Shown: positions 1 through 11,824 of the stretch, piece after piece
Layout of the letters: each line of letters begins with the position of its first letter
Numbering within the stretch: position 1 is the stretch's first letter
Assembly (NCBI GenBank): GCA_015342445.1
Contig: JACEFO010001739.1
Location: 1,984,001-2,048,000, forward strand
Source of the DNA: Digitaria exilis
Lineage: Eukaryota > Streptophyta > Magnoliopsida > Poales > Poaceae
Length of the DNA stretch: 64,000 bases
Reading direction: 5' to 3'
Program-made: the position numbers and the translations under genes
The notes under the pieces: generated by a model
What the model was told of the DNA's origin: nothing
What the model saw: only the letters and a program-made list of their open reading frames with translations
The model's database searches: none

Positions 1-1897
1 TTTTGAGCATGATCTCAAGGTGTAGGGCTTTTGGAAGCTTTTTGCCTAGCGGCAGATCCAAAGGGTGGGCCCCCACCCGGCCCACCCTAAGAATCAGCAC
101 AAAGTGCAACACCTCCTGCTGCTATAGGCCAATACTCTCACTGCTCGCTCCTCAACTGTGTGGCTGCCGGTGAAACCGGTGACGATAATTATCTTTCGAC
201 CGAGCCGTCGTTTTCGAAACTACCAAAACATAAAACTAGCTATTTCTCATTCTCTTTAGCTGTATATTATGATTTTCACATAATGTCAAAACTAATTAAT
301 ATGATAATTATCTTTCGACCGAGCTTCGTTTCTGAAAAACTAATTTCGTTTCTGACTGTTTCCGATTGTTTCCATCAGTTGCTAGGCCGGGAGGGAGGCT
401 AGCCCTGCTGCCTGGTTCAAGTTTCCGTTGATCCTGCGGTCTGCATGGTGCGCACGGAGCCGATGTGATGCGTGGCTGGCCCATTTCTACTTGCTAGCGC
501 GCAGCAAGCATCGAGTAGTTAGAATTTACTAGAAGGTACTCGCACAACGATTGCTGATTTGCATGCACCACTGTACTTTGCAATTAGAGATAACTTTTGC
601 CCTCTTGTTTAGTAGTCATGGTAAGAATAACGCATATTGTAGAATTCTAGTTTTAGGCATAGTTGGATTTCTTATAGCAATTGTGCACTTTTTTGGCTCT
701 TGAATCGCTTGCACTGCATAATCTTTTTTTTTTCTTTGGCAATGCACTGCATAATCATTGACTGTTGAAACCTGAACAAAAGTAAATTTCATCTTTATGT
801 TTGAAAACTTGTAGCAAAGAACAATGCTCCAATAAATTTCAGACCTATTTAATACGCCAATATAACACTTTATTAAGTTGTTATGATATTAATGTGTATT
901 ATTACCCGCAAAAAAAGTATTATTGGCCCTCCCTAACTCCAAATCCTAGATTCGCCGCTATTTCTGCCTCACATCAAAGAAACCAAACGTTAGGATCAAC
1001 ATGGGTCATCGTTAAAAAAATATTGGATGACCAATGCATGGGGTGGAGTTGAACAAAGTACGTGGTGTACGCTATCTGTGGTCAGGCCCTGTTCATCTAC
1101 CCGGGACTAAAAGGATCACCCTATCGGCTGGACCATCCCAATCGGCCATCCAGCCGGGACTAGGGTGGGTTCCAACTCGATCATATTACTATGTCACATT
1201 GGTACGTTAAGGGGGCAATTTTAAGTTAAAACTCTATTTACTGCAACATTCATATTATAACTCGTTAGGTTGAGTTATTGTACTGGAGTTTTCCAACTTA
1301 CAGGTTAGCCCATTTTGGTACATCTGTTTCCTTAATTAGGAGAGACTACACAAGCCTATGAGGGGTTATTGTTCGGGATCACAAGGGACTTGCCCTCCTC
1401 TTTGCATGGATGGTACACGTTTCATCAGTGCCCTTGGGGTATGATATGCATATCTCCTTGCATTGGCTCACCATTGGTCCTCATGGTCTATTTTGAGTCT
1501 AGTCTCGATTGTTCTTGTTGTGTTTCTGCTCTTGCTAAGTATGGAATTAATCGTTCAATTGATGCAAGTTTGGTTGAAGATAGAAAAACATCATGAGAAT
1601 ATTGGAAAATGTTCGTCTGGTGAAGGTCAATACTTCGGTGGCACATGAATTGGCACAACATGCTAGACAGGCTTTTCATTGGCAGTTTTGTTAGTTAGTG
1701 GGTATCTAACATGCTATGCTTTTCTAGATTTTTTACCTAATTAAACTTAATGGTCAATCTTTTGGCTACAGGTTATAGGTTCATCAATCATTTGGCTTGC
1801 ATGGTGTATCTTTCAGTGAGCATGAGCTTGTTTTATTTGGTCTGATTGTAATAGTGAACTTTTCAGATGACTTTATGCATTGCCTCAGAGGCTGGGA
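1..1897. other. Intergenic DNA, no gene recognised
   Basis: This is AT-rich sequence with only short chance ORFs on both strands. None has a recognisable motif, a convincing splice structure or a plausible codon pattern. The stretch ends at the target-site duplication of the first Mutator-type MITE. Confidence 0.6.
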
Positions 1898-1906
1898 TAT
1901 TTAATA

Positions 1907-2541
1907 GGGAAAAGTCTATTTTTCACCCTCCAACTATTACAAAAGTCTGATTTTCAACCCACAACTATAAAACCGGACACTAAACACCCTCCAACTAATG
2001 AAACCATGCAAAATTGGCCTTTTGGGTGGTTTTGAAGGTGGTTTTGTATTTTCCAAAAAAATTAAAAAATAATTTTGTATTAAAAAATTCATAGCTAATT
2101 TATTTTGAACTAGAAAAATTAGAATCTGGTGGAAATGTTTTTCTAAAAATGTGACCTACATGTTGGTGCACCATTAGAAGTTATTTGCATATTATTTATT
2201 TGTATTCTAATTATTTTTTTAAAAACAATAATACACAAGTAATATAAATATGTAATACCCAAATAACATTAAATGGTGTGCCAATAGGTTGGTTACATTT
2301 TAAGATAACTTTTGGCAATGATGTCATATTTTTTGGGTCCAAAATGAATTAGTTATGGTTTTTAAAAGTTTAAATAATATTTCTGCTATTTTTAGAAAAT
2401 TTAAAATCACCCTCAAAACCACCAAAGGGCCAATTTTACATGGTTTGGGTAGTTGGAGGCCTTTAGTATCCGGTTTTGTAGTTTGAGGTTGAAAATCAGA
2501 CTTTTATAACAGTTGAGAAGGGTGAAAAATAGACTTTTCCC
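1907..2541. mobile_element. Mutator-type (MULE) MITE with 9-bp TSD
   Basis: A 635-bp non-coding element with long imperfect terminal inverted repeats. It begins GGGAAAAGTC and ends GACTTTTCCC, and the inverted similarity extends for roughly 150 bp at each side. It is flanked by a perfect 9-bp duplication TATTTAATA (1898-1906 and 2542-2550). Long TIRs with a 9-bp TSD are typical of Mutator-like elements. There is no transposase ORF, so it would depend on an autonomous relative. A sister copy lies at 6784-7391. Confidence 0.85.
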
Positions 2542-2722
2542 TATTTAATATATTGCTTTTTTTTTAAAAAAAGGAAAACTTCTTGGAATGACACAAAACC
2601 TATTTGGCTACTGTAGCTCACGCGCCGTCTTCCCACAGTTCCATGCATGCATGCATGCATGGGTTTGGCACTATGCCTGCATGAGTGACTCTCCTGCTCC
2701 TATCAGTGCGGCGGTTAGTCCA

Positions 2723-2855
2723 GAGCTATGTTCATATTCAAAAAAAATACTTCTCCAACTAGTTTTTCCTATTCATCCCACTCACAAAACACGCTTCCCA
2801 ATGCACTATTCATCTAGCACAGTAGAATCTTTAAAAAATATAATAAATCATAAAA
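2723..2855. mobile_element. Tourist-like MITE fragment
   Basis: The text, with words such as TACTTCTCCAACTAG, CACTCACAAAACACG and CTATTCATCTAG, matches the short element at 7841-7971 and more distantly those at 51396-51545 and 52663-52824. Its ends and target duplication could not be fixed, so it is listed as a remnant. Confidence 0.45.
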
Positions 2856-3169
2856 TAGAAAATTAATTTTTTTACTCCAAATGAGTTGATATATACAGTA
2901 AATATATAATATAGTATGCTTTAATGCAAAATTTTTGTTGTAACTTTAGATCTATCGTTTTCTGTAATTAATTAGAGTAATTCATAGCCGCAATTTCTAT
3001 AGTCCAATTGTGGTAAAAGTTTTATGGTGCATTAATTATTGTATGATTGAACTATAATAAAAATTTTATACTCATTGGATCATGTATAACTTAATTATAA
3101 TTTATTTTATGATTTTTCTATGATTTATTATGATTTTTCAAAGATTCAACCGAAAAAATAAAAAGGAAA

Positions 3170-3335
3170 AAAACAAAATCATGTTACTGTAGCAAAACCA
3201 CCGTTCAAAACCGCTACAGGGTGTATTCTGACCGATTTTGAAAAGTTTAGGGGATAGAATAGGTGGTTTCATAGCGGGGATGTTAACTAGTTCACCCTCC
3301 GTAGTTGAGGGGGTAATTTAGACTTTTTTTTCCTT
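3170..3335. repeat. Repeat fragment shared with 31690-31842
   Basis: Both stretches share the order GTTAC.GTAGCAAAACCACC, a GACCG(A/G)TTTTG block, GAATAG..GGTTTCATAG and a terminal GTAGTTGA.GGG...TTTAGACTTTTT. The last part resembles the right end of the Mutator-type MITEs at 1907 and 6784. It is probably a decayed right half of a related element. Confidence 0.5.
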
Positions 3336-3381
3336 CTATCTTTTCCTCCGATCGAGGCCAGACTCTTCCATGAGTCATGGC

Positions 3382-3865
3382 TAGGGCTGGACTGTGAGCC
3401 CAAAACTCACGAGCTAGCTTGGCTCATTTGTAACTCGGCTCGGCTCGGTTAAAAATTCAATGAGCCAAGCAGCGCTTTCTACTCGTGAGCAGCTCGCGAG
3501 CTAAACAAGCTAGAAGGCATAATACAAAGGCTAAAGTGTAACCTTAGTTGTCTCCTTTTGCAAATATATATATGAATCTATTGCATATATATTTATGTTT
3601 TTTATTAATTATGGTTAAGCAATATACAAACTTGGTCGATTTTGAATGTTTAAAAACTTTATTACTGCAATATTTCTATATGTTTGTATATGCTAAGTTG
3701 ACATACTTCTGGCTCGTGAGCCTAACGAGCTGGCTTGCGAGCTTAACGAGCCGAGCCGAGCCAAACTTTTTGTTCGTTTTGTTAACGAGCCAAAATGAGC
3801 CGAGCTAGAACGAGCCGAGCCAGAAAGTGCCGAGCCGAGCTGAGTTGGCTCCGCGTCCACCCCTA
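3382..3865. mobile_element. hAT-type non-autonomous element with 8-bp TSD
   Basis: A 484-bp element starting TAGGGCTGGAC and ending GTCCACCCCTA, bordered by GTCATGGC (3374-3381) and GTCATAGC (3866-3873), an 8-bp duplication with one mismatch. Subterminal regions are packed with GAGC/GCTC words (CTCGGCTCGG, GAGCCGAGCC) in both orientations, as expected for hAT transposase-binding sites. There is no coding capacity. Confidence 0.8.
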
Positions 3866-4129
3866 GTCATAGCCACATGAGGCTAGTAGTAGCTCTCAAC
3901 GACCTCGGCGTCACCGATATTCTCATGTACGCGTGCTTTGTCAAGAGAAACTCAAATATTGATGTCTCTTGGAAGGCTGAAACAGTGGAACTCCAGCTTG
4001 CCGGCCGCTTCCCTGGCACAAGCGTCGGCAGGTCCCATTGCAATATTGGTTACTGTCTCCACAAAATATAAGGACAAGGGGTGTGTGTCTCAAAAAAAAA
4101 GGGCAAGGACAATGTGTGTGTCCACAAAA

Positions 4130-4430
4130 ATATCTACATCTTTTCTTAGTGTGTTTTTTCACTCGGCAAAGAGCCCCTTTGTCGTATGTAAAAAAACAAT
4201 TGGCAAAGAATTCCTTTGCCCACTATTTTTTATTTGGCACAAGGCAATGGGCTCTTTGCCGAATGATAGTTATGATTTTTGGAAAATATGTTGTCTGGAT
4301 AGCCAACATTCCTCTGTTAAACTATAGCCGTTTCAAATGGCAGGAGAGGTATACTTCTGCAATTTTTTTATATAAATTTTTTTAAAAAGTCTGGCAAAAA
4401 TCCGGCACAAACCAGGCCCGCGCCTTATGG
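4130..4430. mobile_element. CACTA-like subterminal fragment
   Basis: It contains repeated GGCAAAGA/TTTGCC words in both orientations (for example CGGCAAAGAGCCCCTTTG and GGGCTCTTTGCCGAATG). Such arrays are typical of the subterminal repeats of grass CACTA transposons. No CACTA terminus or 3-bp TSD was found, so it is probably a truncated relic. Confidence 0.45.
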
Positions 4431-4470
4431 CCATCTATAGCCTAGCAGCTCAAGCTCCCCCTCCCTATAG

Positions 4471-4722
4471 TATACTATCTCCGTCCTTAAAAGACAGGGG
4501 CGATACCACGTTTTTCTACGCTAGGTTCATCTTATTGTCTTAAACTGAACATTAATCTACCATATATTTCAGCGATAAGATTTCTACTGCTTTAGGTGTG
4601 TATTAGGGTCAATCCATAGCTAGCTTCGCCCCTGCTTCACTAAATGGCAGTTTAGGGGAAAAAAACGTTTTGAACTAACTTAAGTTTGTTGCTATTAAAT
4701 TTCATATATTGAATGAAAGGAG
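4471..4722. mobile_element. Possible Stowaway-like MITE
   Basis: The left side reads TACTATCTCCGTCC and the right side AATGAAAGGAGTA. This recalls the CTCCCTCCGTCC ends and TA target duplication of grass Tc1/mariner (Stowaway) MITEs, about 250 bp apart. The TIR match is imperfect. It lies about 200 bp upstream of the gene starting at 4926. Confidence 0.4.
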
Positions 4723-4925
4723 TACCTACACTTTACGCCAAGAAAAACTTGTGACGTGTAGGGGGACAAAGGGACCAAGCCGAACGACGTGACCAAACCG
4801 AACTTTAAATGTCCTTCCACTACAAATAAGGAAAAGGAGAGCCAAGAAGTTGCACCGAACAGATCTAATTCATCCCACATATCGGGTTGCCTACGTGATA
4901 GCGTGGAATTAGGCAGGCAACAAAC

Positions 4926-5522
4926 ATGGCCCTGCGCAATTTGGCTCGCAAATTGACGACGACGGCTCCTGCCGCTCTCCGGTGGGCTTCGTCCCCGTGC
5001 GTGTCACCGGCGGCGAGTTCTCGCCTTCTCTCCTCCCACTCGTCTCAGTCTCAGGTGTGTGCGTCGTCGTTCCCGCGCGCTATTTCATCTACGAACATGC
5101 ATGCATACTCACTGATCTTATTCTTCTCCTGATTAAATTATGGAGCTGCAGAATGGGCAAGTCATGAGAGCAGTCAAGGGTACACGGTGCACAAACTATC
5201 GACAGTTGATGAGGAATCTGGATGAACTGGACAAACTTACTATGTAAGTGGCGTTTTATATGTTATCTGTCCCTATTATTATTACTACACATCTGGTTTC
5301 ACCATCAAATAATGTTATGATCATGGTGATGATCATGATGTGGCATATATGTGTTTCTGTGTTTTCTTTGGAATCAGACGGACTTCGAAGGAGGCATCAC
5401 GGGCTAATAAGGAGTTATTAACGGCTATCAACAACCTGCCAAGGAATTTGGGGCTGGCAACCGCCTTTGCTGTCTGCATTCCAACAACCACTCTGGCATA
5501 TAGTTTAGGTTCCTTCCATTGA
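4926..5522 (+). CDS. Small presequence-bearing membrane protein, three exons
   Basis: Exons are 4926-5054, 5152-5243 and 5378-5522. All introns are GT-AG and the frame is continuous (phase 0, then a codon split 2+1), giving about 121 residues ending at TGA 5520-5522. The N-terminus starts MALRNLARKL and is rich in Arg, Ala and Ser without acids for about 40 residues, as in a mitochondrial presequence. The middle is charged (an RNLDELDKLT segment). The last exon carries KEASRANKELLTAINNLP followed by one hydrophobic stretch of about 20 residues, a likely single membrane helix near the C-terminus. The protein family was not recognised. The C-terminal block (NLP, then Ala-rich hydrophobic, then LAY.G.F) resembles the exon at 8874-9188, suggesting paralogues. 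The start is the first ATG, just before the presequence. The splice model is manual. Confidence 0.7.
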
Positions 5523-5733
5523 GCTTAGCAGTTGTTTAATTTGTTTTGTCATATCTTATGTGCAAACAACGTTAATTATTTGTGGGTGTATTGTCTAGTT
5601 AAGTGAATATTATGGTAGGATTTTACTTCTACTCATATTTTGGCGGTTATGTTTACCGCACTTTTTTTTAGGGCAATGCAAAGTATGTTTACTGTACTTT
5701 GCAAAAGTGAAAGTATGTTTGCTGCATTATTCC

Positions 5734-6577
5734 TATAGATGTCCAGAAAGCCCGAGGCACGGCGACCCGCCTGAAAGCATGGTTTTTTAGCCCAGCCCAA
5801 ACCCGGCACAGCACGCATAGTAATGGGCCCGGGCTAGCTCGGCCCGGTAGCCGGGCCGGTGCCTGGGCCGTCATCCCAGCACGGCGAGCAGCCTGGCCCG
5901 GCATGGAAACACAACACAGGCCCGGTAAAGGCACACTGGCCAGCCACCCCGCTCCGTTTCTCAGCCCAAGCCCATACAACAAAAAATCCTAACCCCTAAA
6001 TTCCACCTTCCCAGCACTCCAAGAGGCAGCCGCCCAACCGACCCTGCGCCTCTGCTCTCCCCTCGCTCGCTCGCCCAACCCGGCAACCGGAAGCACCACT
6101 CGTCCCATCCGCTGTCCGCATCTCCCTCTCGGCCTCTCTCTCTCCTTGCTCGCTCGGCGCGTTGCGCATCCTAGCGCCACCGCTCGCCTCTTCTCTCTCC
6201 GCGGAGCTGCTCGGAGCCACTCTACACTACAGCAGCGTGCATGGCGGCAACGGCGCGACGCAGGGGAGGCGAGGACCGCCAACGGTGGTGCGAGGCGGGG
6301 GCAGGAGGGGAATAGCAGCACCGAAGGCAGGCAAGGAGCAGGGACACGGGGATCTGCGGTCGGCGACGATGCGACGCGGCGGTGGTGATGCGAAGCGGTG
6401 GCGACCGGGGAAGAGATGCGGGCTGCGCAGGGCCCGTAGCCCGATTGACAGGCCATGCAGATCGGGCTAGCCCAGCCAAAAAACAGCCTGTGGGCGCGGG
6501 CCTGGGTCGTCGACGCAACATGGTGGCTGGCCCGGTCCGGCACGGGCACGGCCGGGCCACCCGTTTGGACATCTATA
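5734..6577. mobile_element. hAT-type GC-rich element with 8-bp TSD
   Basis: An 844-bp element beginning TATAGATGTCC and ending GGACATCTATA, flanked by a perfect 8-bp ATTATTCC (5726-5733 and 6578-6585). The interior is very GC-rich, with CCCGGC/GCCCGG words near both ends. It holds overlapping long ORFs on both strands (the longest 186 codons, 5989-6549 minus) without recognisable motifs. The ORFs look like a by-product of base composition, though a captured gene 5' exon is possible. It lies about 210 bp downstream of the stop codon at 5522. Confidence 0.8.
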
Positions 6578-6783
6578 ATTATTCCTATGCCGCTAATAAG
6601 TTTTCAGGATAAAAAAACATTGTTGTTGTAATTTATCAATATCTCTATTCCTCACAATATAGAGAACCAAAAGATGAGTAATATCCTTAATTGTGATCAT
6701 AATTAATTTGTCAACATACCAAAGTATAGAGAAAAGAGTACCTGATATGTTTCCTTGGTCTCCTCAACGGAATTTAAAATGTA

Positions 6784-7391
6784 GGAAAAAATCTGTTTTT
6801 CACCCTTCAATTGTTACAAAAGTCCGATTTTCTACCTACAACTATAAACCAGACATTGAAGACTATCCAACCAATCAAACCGTGCAAAGTTGTCCCTTTG
6901 GTAGTTTTGAAGATGGTTTTGGATTTTATAGAAATAGCAAAAATATTATTGATACTTAAAAATCCATAACTAATTCATTTTAGACCCCAAAAATATAAAA
7001 TCAGTGCCAAAAATTCTTTTGAAATGTAACCAACATATTGCCACACTATTTAATGTTATTTGGGCATTATATGTTTATATTACTAGTGTTTTGTTGTTTT
7101 TTTAAAAGTATTAAGAATAAAAATAAAATATATGCAAAAACATATAGGTCACATTTGTAGAAACAATTGGCACCAAATTCATATTTTATATTTTACAATA
7201 TATTAGGTATGGTTTTTTAAGAAAAACATTTTTTCAATTTTTGGAAAATATAAAACCACCTTCAAAACCACATAAAGGATCAAATTTGCACGGTTTGGAT
7301 CGTTGGATAGTCTTTAGTATCTGATTTTGTAGTTGTGGGTTGAAAATCGGACTTTTATAACACAGTTGAGGGTATAAAATAGACTTTTCCC
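6784..7391. mobile_element. Mutator-type MITE, sister of 1907-2541
   Basis: A 608-bp element whose left TIR starts GGAAAAAATC and right end is GACTTTTCCC, flanked by a perfect 9-bp TAAAATGTA (6775-6783 and 7392-7400). The TIR text parallels the element at 1907-2541 (CACCCTTCAA, ACAAAAGTCCGATTTTC, GTTTTGAAGATGGTTTTGG). Two members of the same family lie within 5 kb with different target sequences, so they are independent insertions. Confidence 0.85.
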
Positions 7392-7840
7392 TAAAATGTA
7401 AGGTTTCATCTGTTTTCTATTATTTTCTAAAACAAAGAGGAAAAAATTCGAATTTATCTCAGCGCACAGTAATTAGTTTCGTATGGTGGAGTATATTAGT
7501 ACAAGTCAAAGTCCAAAAGGTTGGCCACATTAGGAATTCCAAGGGTACTCGCCCCGTCCACATTAAAATATGAAGCTTTTCGGCAACATATTTTAAACAC
7601 GCGCATTGCCCCTTTTTCGAAATAAAATATTGCTTTTTTGTGAATAAATAAAATATTGCTTTGTGTTCTTTGAAGGTACTCTACTAGTTTAACTATACTT
7701 TGACGATTAGTGTTAGGGTGTATAAAAATTAGCGCTTTCTCTGTCGGACGCCGTCTGTCTTTCATCGACCTACAATCATTGACTTATGCTGCCCACATCC
7801 GGCTTCGTATTCTTTTGCAATCTCAAACCGACAAGATCAG

Positions 7841-7971
7841 CGCTGTGTTCACATTCAGAAAAAAGTACTTCTCCAACAAGTTTTTTTTATTCATCTCACT
7901 CACAGAACATGCTTTTCAGTGTACTATTCATCTAGAAAAAATACTTTTTACTTCCAATCTGAACGCAGCCT
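7841..7971. mobile_element. Short Tourist-like MITE
   Basis: About 130 bp, from GCGCTGTGTTCACATT to CAATCTGAACGCAGCC, giving imperfect inverted ends (GGCTGCGTTCAGATTGG). The interior holds the family words CTTCTCCAACAAG and CTATTCATCTAG. The target duplication is not clear. Confidence 0.55.
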
Positions 7972-8873
7972 AGAAATTCAGAACTTCAGAAGCGCGCGTT
8001 GCACGTTCCTGTTGGCGAGCCCCCACATCCGGTCTGCATGAGAGCAAAGTATTATGATGGGTGTTGAGCGGGCTGAATCCTACCTGCCAGTAGGAGAGAG
8101 TAGATCGGGCGAGCGATGAAGCGCCTGCTCAAACCGGCTGATACAGGTTTCGCGTGCTCCTATTCGTTCGTAGGTGTTGTTGGGCATACTCGTGAGGTCC
8201 GCTGCCACCGCAGCACCTTGCAGCCCGCTGACCATTAATCTTGCTCTGAGGAGGTAACTGAGGCAGCCGCTGCGCCAGTTGTGACAAGGACGATGTCCCA
8301 CTGTACAGAAGCTGTATGCGTCCCGGTCCGGATTTGAAGTAGCCTAGCAGCTCACGCTGTCAGTCAAGAACAGGGCAGGGATGTCTGACAAGGGAATTTC
8401 AGTGATAATAATGCTCTCGTCCGGCAGTAAATACAGGGTCTAGCTGAAGTAACAGTAGTCCGCACCAAAGCTGCCGACCTGCTGTTTTGAGTTGAACTCT
8501 GTCTCAGGGGATTGGCTTCTTATCTGAAACACGGCAGTGAGACTTCTAAAGATTAGTGTGTCAGACTGGAGAAGCCAATACTTACTTTTTGAGGGGCTTC
8601 ACCATGAAACAAACATAAACAAGCCATGCATGCATAGACGACACCAAGGCCTAACCCTCCCAACCACAAAATACCACCACGTCATAATATTCTAGTCTAA
8701 TAATTGAATCACAAGCTGATAATAAGTTAGTGCCGATACATCATTTCTCCCTTCAGGGGACAACAGCATAAAATAGGTCTTACATAAGATTATTATTTTG
8801 TCTTATCGATAGCTAACACATCCCACAATCACAGTGCTCTCCTAGCCGAGAAACAAAACATTGAACCCCTGGT
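7972..8873. other. Intergenic DNA, nothing recognised
   Basis: This is mixed-composition sequence. A 73-codon minus ORF (8080-8301) has no motif and is regarded as chance. The last 130 bp are probably the 3' untranslated region of the minus-strand gene whose stop codon is at 8874. Confidence 0.45.
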
Positions 8874-9188
8874 TTACCATTTGTATCTATTGTTCCCACT
8901 GAAAGCCCCAAAGGCATACGCCAAAGCGGCTGATGCGAGCATGGCAGCCGCGCCAGCAGACAACGCAGAGACATTTGGCAAGTTTTTAACAGTTTTTGCT
9001 ACCTTCTCAATATCCGCCCTTTCCAAATCTTTTTTAAAAAGGGCACACATGTTAGGATCAATGTACCAATTTGTAAAACCAAGAATGAAGAGAGGGAAGG
9101 GTTTAAAAAACAGCGGCACATACATGGCCTCTTTGTTTAATTTATCCATATCCTTAATACTGTTTGCGGCTCCATTGGCTTCTCCAGT
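8874..9188 (-). CDS. Terminal exon of a small Ala-rich membrane protein
   Basis: On the minus strand an acceptor (TTGCAG) precedes base 9188. From there an open frame of about 104 residues runs to a stop at 8874. Visible parts are a charged stretch (KDMDKLNKEA), a hydrophobic segment (PLFFKPFPLFILGF), a Lys/Glu-rich helix (FKKDLERADIEKVAKTVKNLP) and an Ala-rich hydrophobic segment ending LAYAFGAFSG. The NLP plus Ala-rich tail resembles the end of the 4926-5522 protein, which lies in the opposite orientation 3.4 kb away. Upstream exons with the start codon were not found; they may lie beyond the retroelement stack starting at 9653 or be lost. The function is unknown. Confidence 0.55.
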   Translation of the reverse strand, partial: TGEANGAANSIKDMDKLNKEAMYVPLFFKPFPLFILGFTNWYIDPNMCALFKKDLERADIEKVAKTVKNLPNVSALSAGAAAMLASAALAYAFGAFSGNNRYKW

Positions 9189-9210
9189 CTGCAATTCATA
9201 AGTTAAGAGA

Positions 9211-9211
9211 A

Positions 9212-9243
<32 letters not shown>
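9211..9243. repeat. (AC)n(AG)n compound microsatellite
   Basis: An uninterrupted CA run followed directly by a GA run, sitting in the intron just upstream of the minus-strand exon 8874-9188. On the coding strand it forms a CT/GT-rich tract near the acceptor. Confidence 0.9.
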
Positions 9244-10399
9244 TTCAGAAAACACTACAATGCAAAAGCCTTACATTCAATCGAAGCAGAAGTTGCGACC
9301 AGCAAGTAACTATGCACGACAACCATTCTAGATTAGACAAAAAAAAATATGTTGCAAAAACCTAACATTCAATCAAAGCAGAAGTTGCAGAAGCTAAACT
9401 GTCTTGCCCATTTAAAAATCTCAAACTGTGCAACGCATGTCTCATTTGTAGCTGAGTACAAAAGCGCATTCTGATTCTCACCAATGGGCATGAATGATGC
9501 AGATAAAGACTTTAGCACTCTTCATAAAATTGACTATAATGATGTACTTAAAAATATATATCAATCATTTCGAAGAACTGTAAAAAAGGCATGAATTTTC
9601 TATAGCACTATGTGTGGAGCAATCTTAAATTTTATCATAGCTGTTACTGTACTGTCACGCCCCGAAATTTGGAATTTCGGAATGTGAATTGGAAAGAGAA
9701 ATTAAATAAAAAAATTTCACAAATTATTAAAACATTTTCAACATTTGTTTAATTTACAGGAAATTTACTGAAAATAATCAATTTTCTAAATCAAACGAAC
9801 ATGCTTTATGTTGTCCTAATTGAAGTGTTGCAATCATGCTGAAGTGCATTATGTATTTTTCAGTGTTAAAGTTTCAAAAATGCGTTTAGATGTCGATCAT
9901 ATTTTCGCTGAGAATTTCCTAGATTTTATGGGAATTTATTCTCTTTTCCTAGAGTCAAATCCATTTATTGGAAGGCTTTAAATCCCTTTTCACAAGCTCC
10001 AAATATTTTATTTGGGTTTGTAACCTCCAAATATATCTCTGAAAATTATCCTTGGATTTAATGATCTTCTAAGTATTTTTTTCGTGGTTTAAATACTTTA
10101 TCTAGAATTATCTAGATTTGTATTTGAACTGAAAAAGAGTTCTCGAATATATAAAAAAACATAACTCAGTTCCTTCTTGGGCTGACCATCTCTCCGGCCC
10201 AGCCTATCAACCCAGCTCAGTCCAACCCGTCCTCTTCTCTCTCTCTCTCTCTGACGCGTCGGGCCCGCCTGTTGTCACACCCGGTTTTAGAAAACACAAA
10301 CCGAATGCATCTCATATGTGCGCCAGGATCAAGTTTCACACATATGATAGACTCCATGAATGCATAACACAAAGTTACAGCGGAAAGAATAAAATAAAT

Positions 10400-11808
10400 T
10401 GAGAAGAACTTGTAGATGCCTAGAGGGGGGTGAATAGGTGTACCTAATAAAACCTGAAAATTCTTTCTTCTCAAGTTGTTAGTGAAACCGGATCTTCCGA
10501 GTACTTCTAGGAAGATCCGATGATCGGATGTTCCGAGACTTACTCGGATGATCCGATGTGAGAAATAACCTTTGCTCGAGATTCAAAATCTAACAAGTTA
10601 TTTTCAATTCCACTTGAATAGAAAGTTCACAGAGGTACTCTAAGAGCTGTATATGATGATCAAATACAGCGGAAACCTTTATAGAGAAAGATCGGGCAAT
10701 ATATAACAAATATGAGAATATATGGACCAAAATGAAGTAAGCAACACAAAGAGACACGAGATTTGTTCCCGGAGTTCACTCCCAAGGGAGCTACGTCTCC
10801 GTTGAGGCACCCACAAAGGGTAGAGTCTCTTTCAACTCATTTCCTCCCTCAATCGACCACAAAGATCAAGATTGAGTCACTTACTAGATGGTTCCACACA
10901 AGGAACGGGCGATACAATCCTCCAAGGCGCTCCCACAAGCTAGGTGCTGCACTTGTTGACCTCTCACCGTCTAGGAGCAAGCTCCAAGAGTAACAAACGC
11001 GAATCACAAGCCAAGGATGCTTCAAATGCTTCTTGAGATGAACAAGTGCTTCCCTCACTCAAAGTCAACACCCAATCCTCAAATCTCTTCTCTCAATCAA
11101 TCCCCAAATGGATCTTGGCTAGGGCAAGGTTTGGAGGGGAGTGGAGTGAAGAGGAGAGAGCTCAAAAATGTGTTTTCAGTTCTGTTTTGCGAGAGAGAGG
11201 TGAAGGGGTAAGAGAGAGGGTATTTATACCCATCCCCAAAATCTAACCGTTATGTTCTGAATCGGGAAAACCGGATCTTCCGAGTACTACTTGGATCTTC
11301 CGGATAGGCTTAGGTTAGCTGTGAAAAACGTAAGTGTACTGCCAAATCGGATCTTCCGATTAACAAAACAGGATTTTCCGATTTTGCACTTTTCTACTCA
11401 GTACCAAACCGGGTCTTCCGATGAAGAAAATCGGATCTTCCGGTTTTACGCAGAATGGAACCGGATGTTCCGAAGAACAAAACAGGATCTTCTGGTTTTA
11501 TCTGAGAAAGTGAGTTTTGCCCCTTTAGTCTCTCAAATTTAGATTTCATCTCAATATAGCACTTTAGCAACCTTGATTTATCAAGCACACCCCCCTTGAT
11601 AGTTTCCTATACTCAAATTCAAAGAATAAACTCAATTTAAATCCTCCATATGAGCTTCACACCATATAAATCGAATTGGGGATCTCCTTTGTATATATTC
11701 TTTTTCTTGTCTCATTTAGCACCTGCACATATCTTAATAAAAGTATGAAACCTCCAAATTGTGGTTGTTATCACCACCAAAACCACTAGGGGGCCAAATG
11801 CACTTTCA
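10400..11808 (-). repeat. 3' LTR of the copia element
   Basis: A 1409-bp LTR, complete relative to its partner. It holds a TATA-like TATAAATA on the minus strand (11228 down to 11221) within a short palindrome GGTATTTATACC. It also holds many copies of CGGATCTTCCG-type words. Compared with the 20411 LTR it contains about 300 bp more (about 11000-11306), the part that carries the TATA box. Confidence 0.9.
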
Positions 11809-11824
11809 ATCTCCCCCTTTTTGG
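11809..11824 (-). other. Polypurine tract of the copia element
   Basis: On the minus strand this reads AAAAAGGGGGAGAT directly before the 3' LTR. A purine run at this position primes plus-strand DNA synthesis in LTR retrotransposons. Confidence 0.85.

Noticed and set aside
5989..6572. ORFs of up to 186 codons on both strands
   Set aside because: They lie inside a GC-rich hAT-type element with TSD; Arg/Ala/Pro-rich text without motifs, so treated as composition effects.
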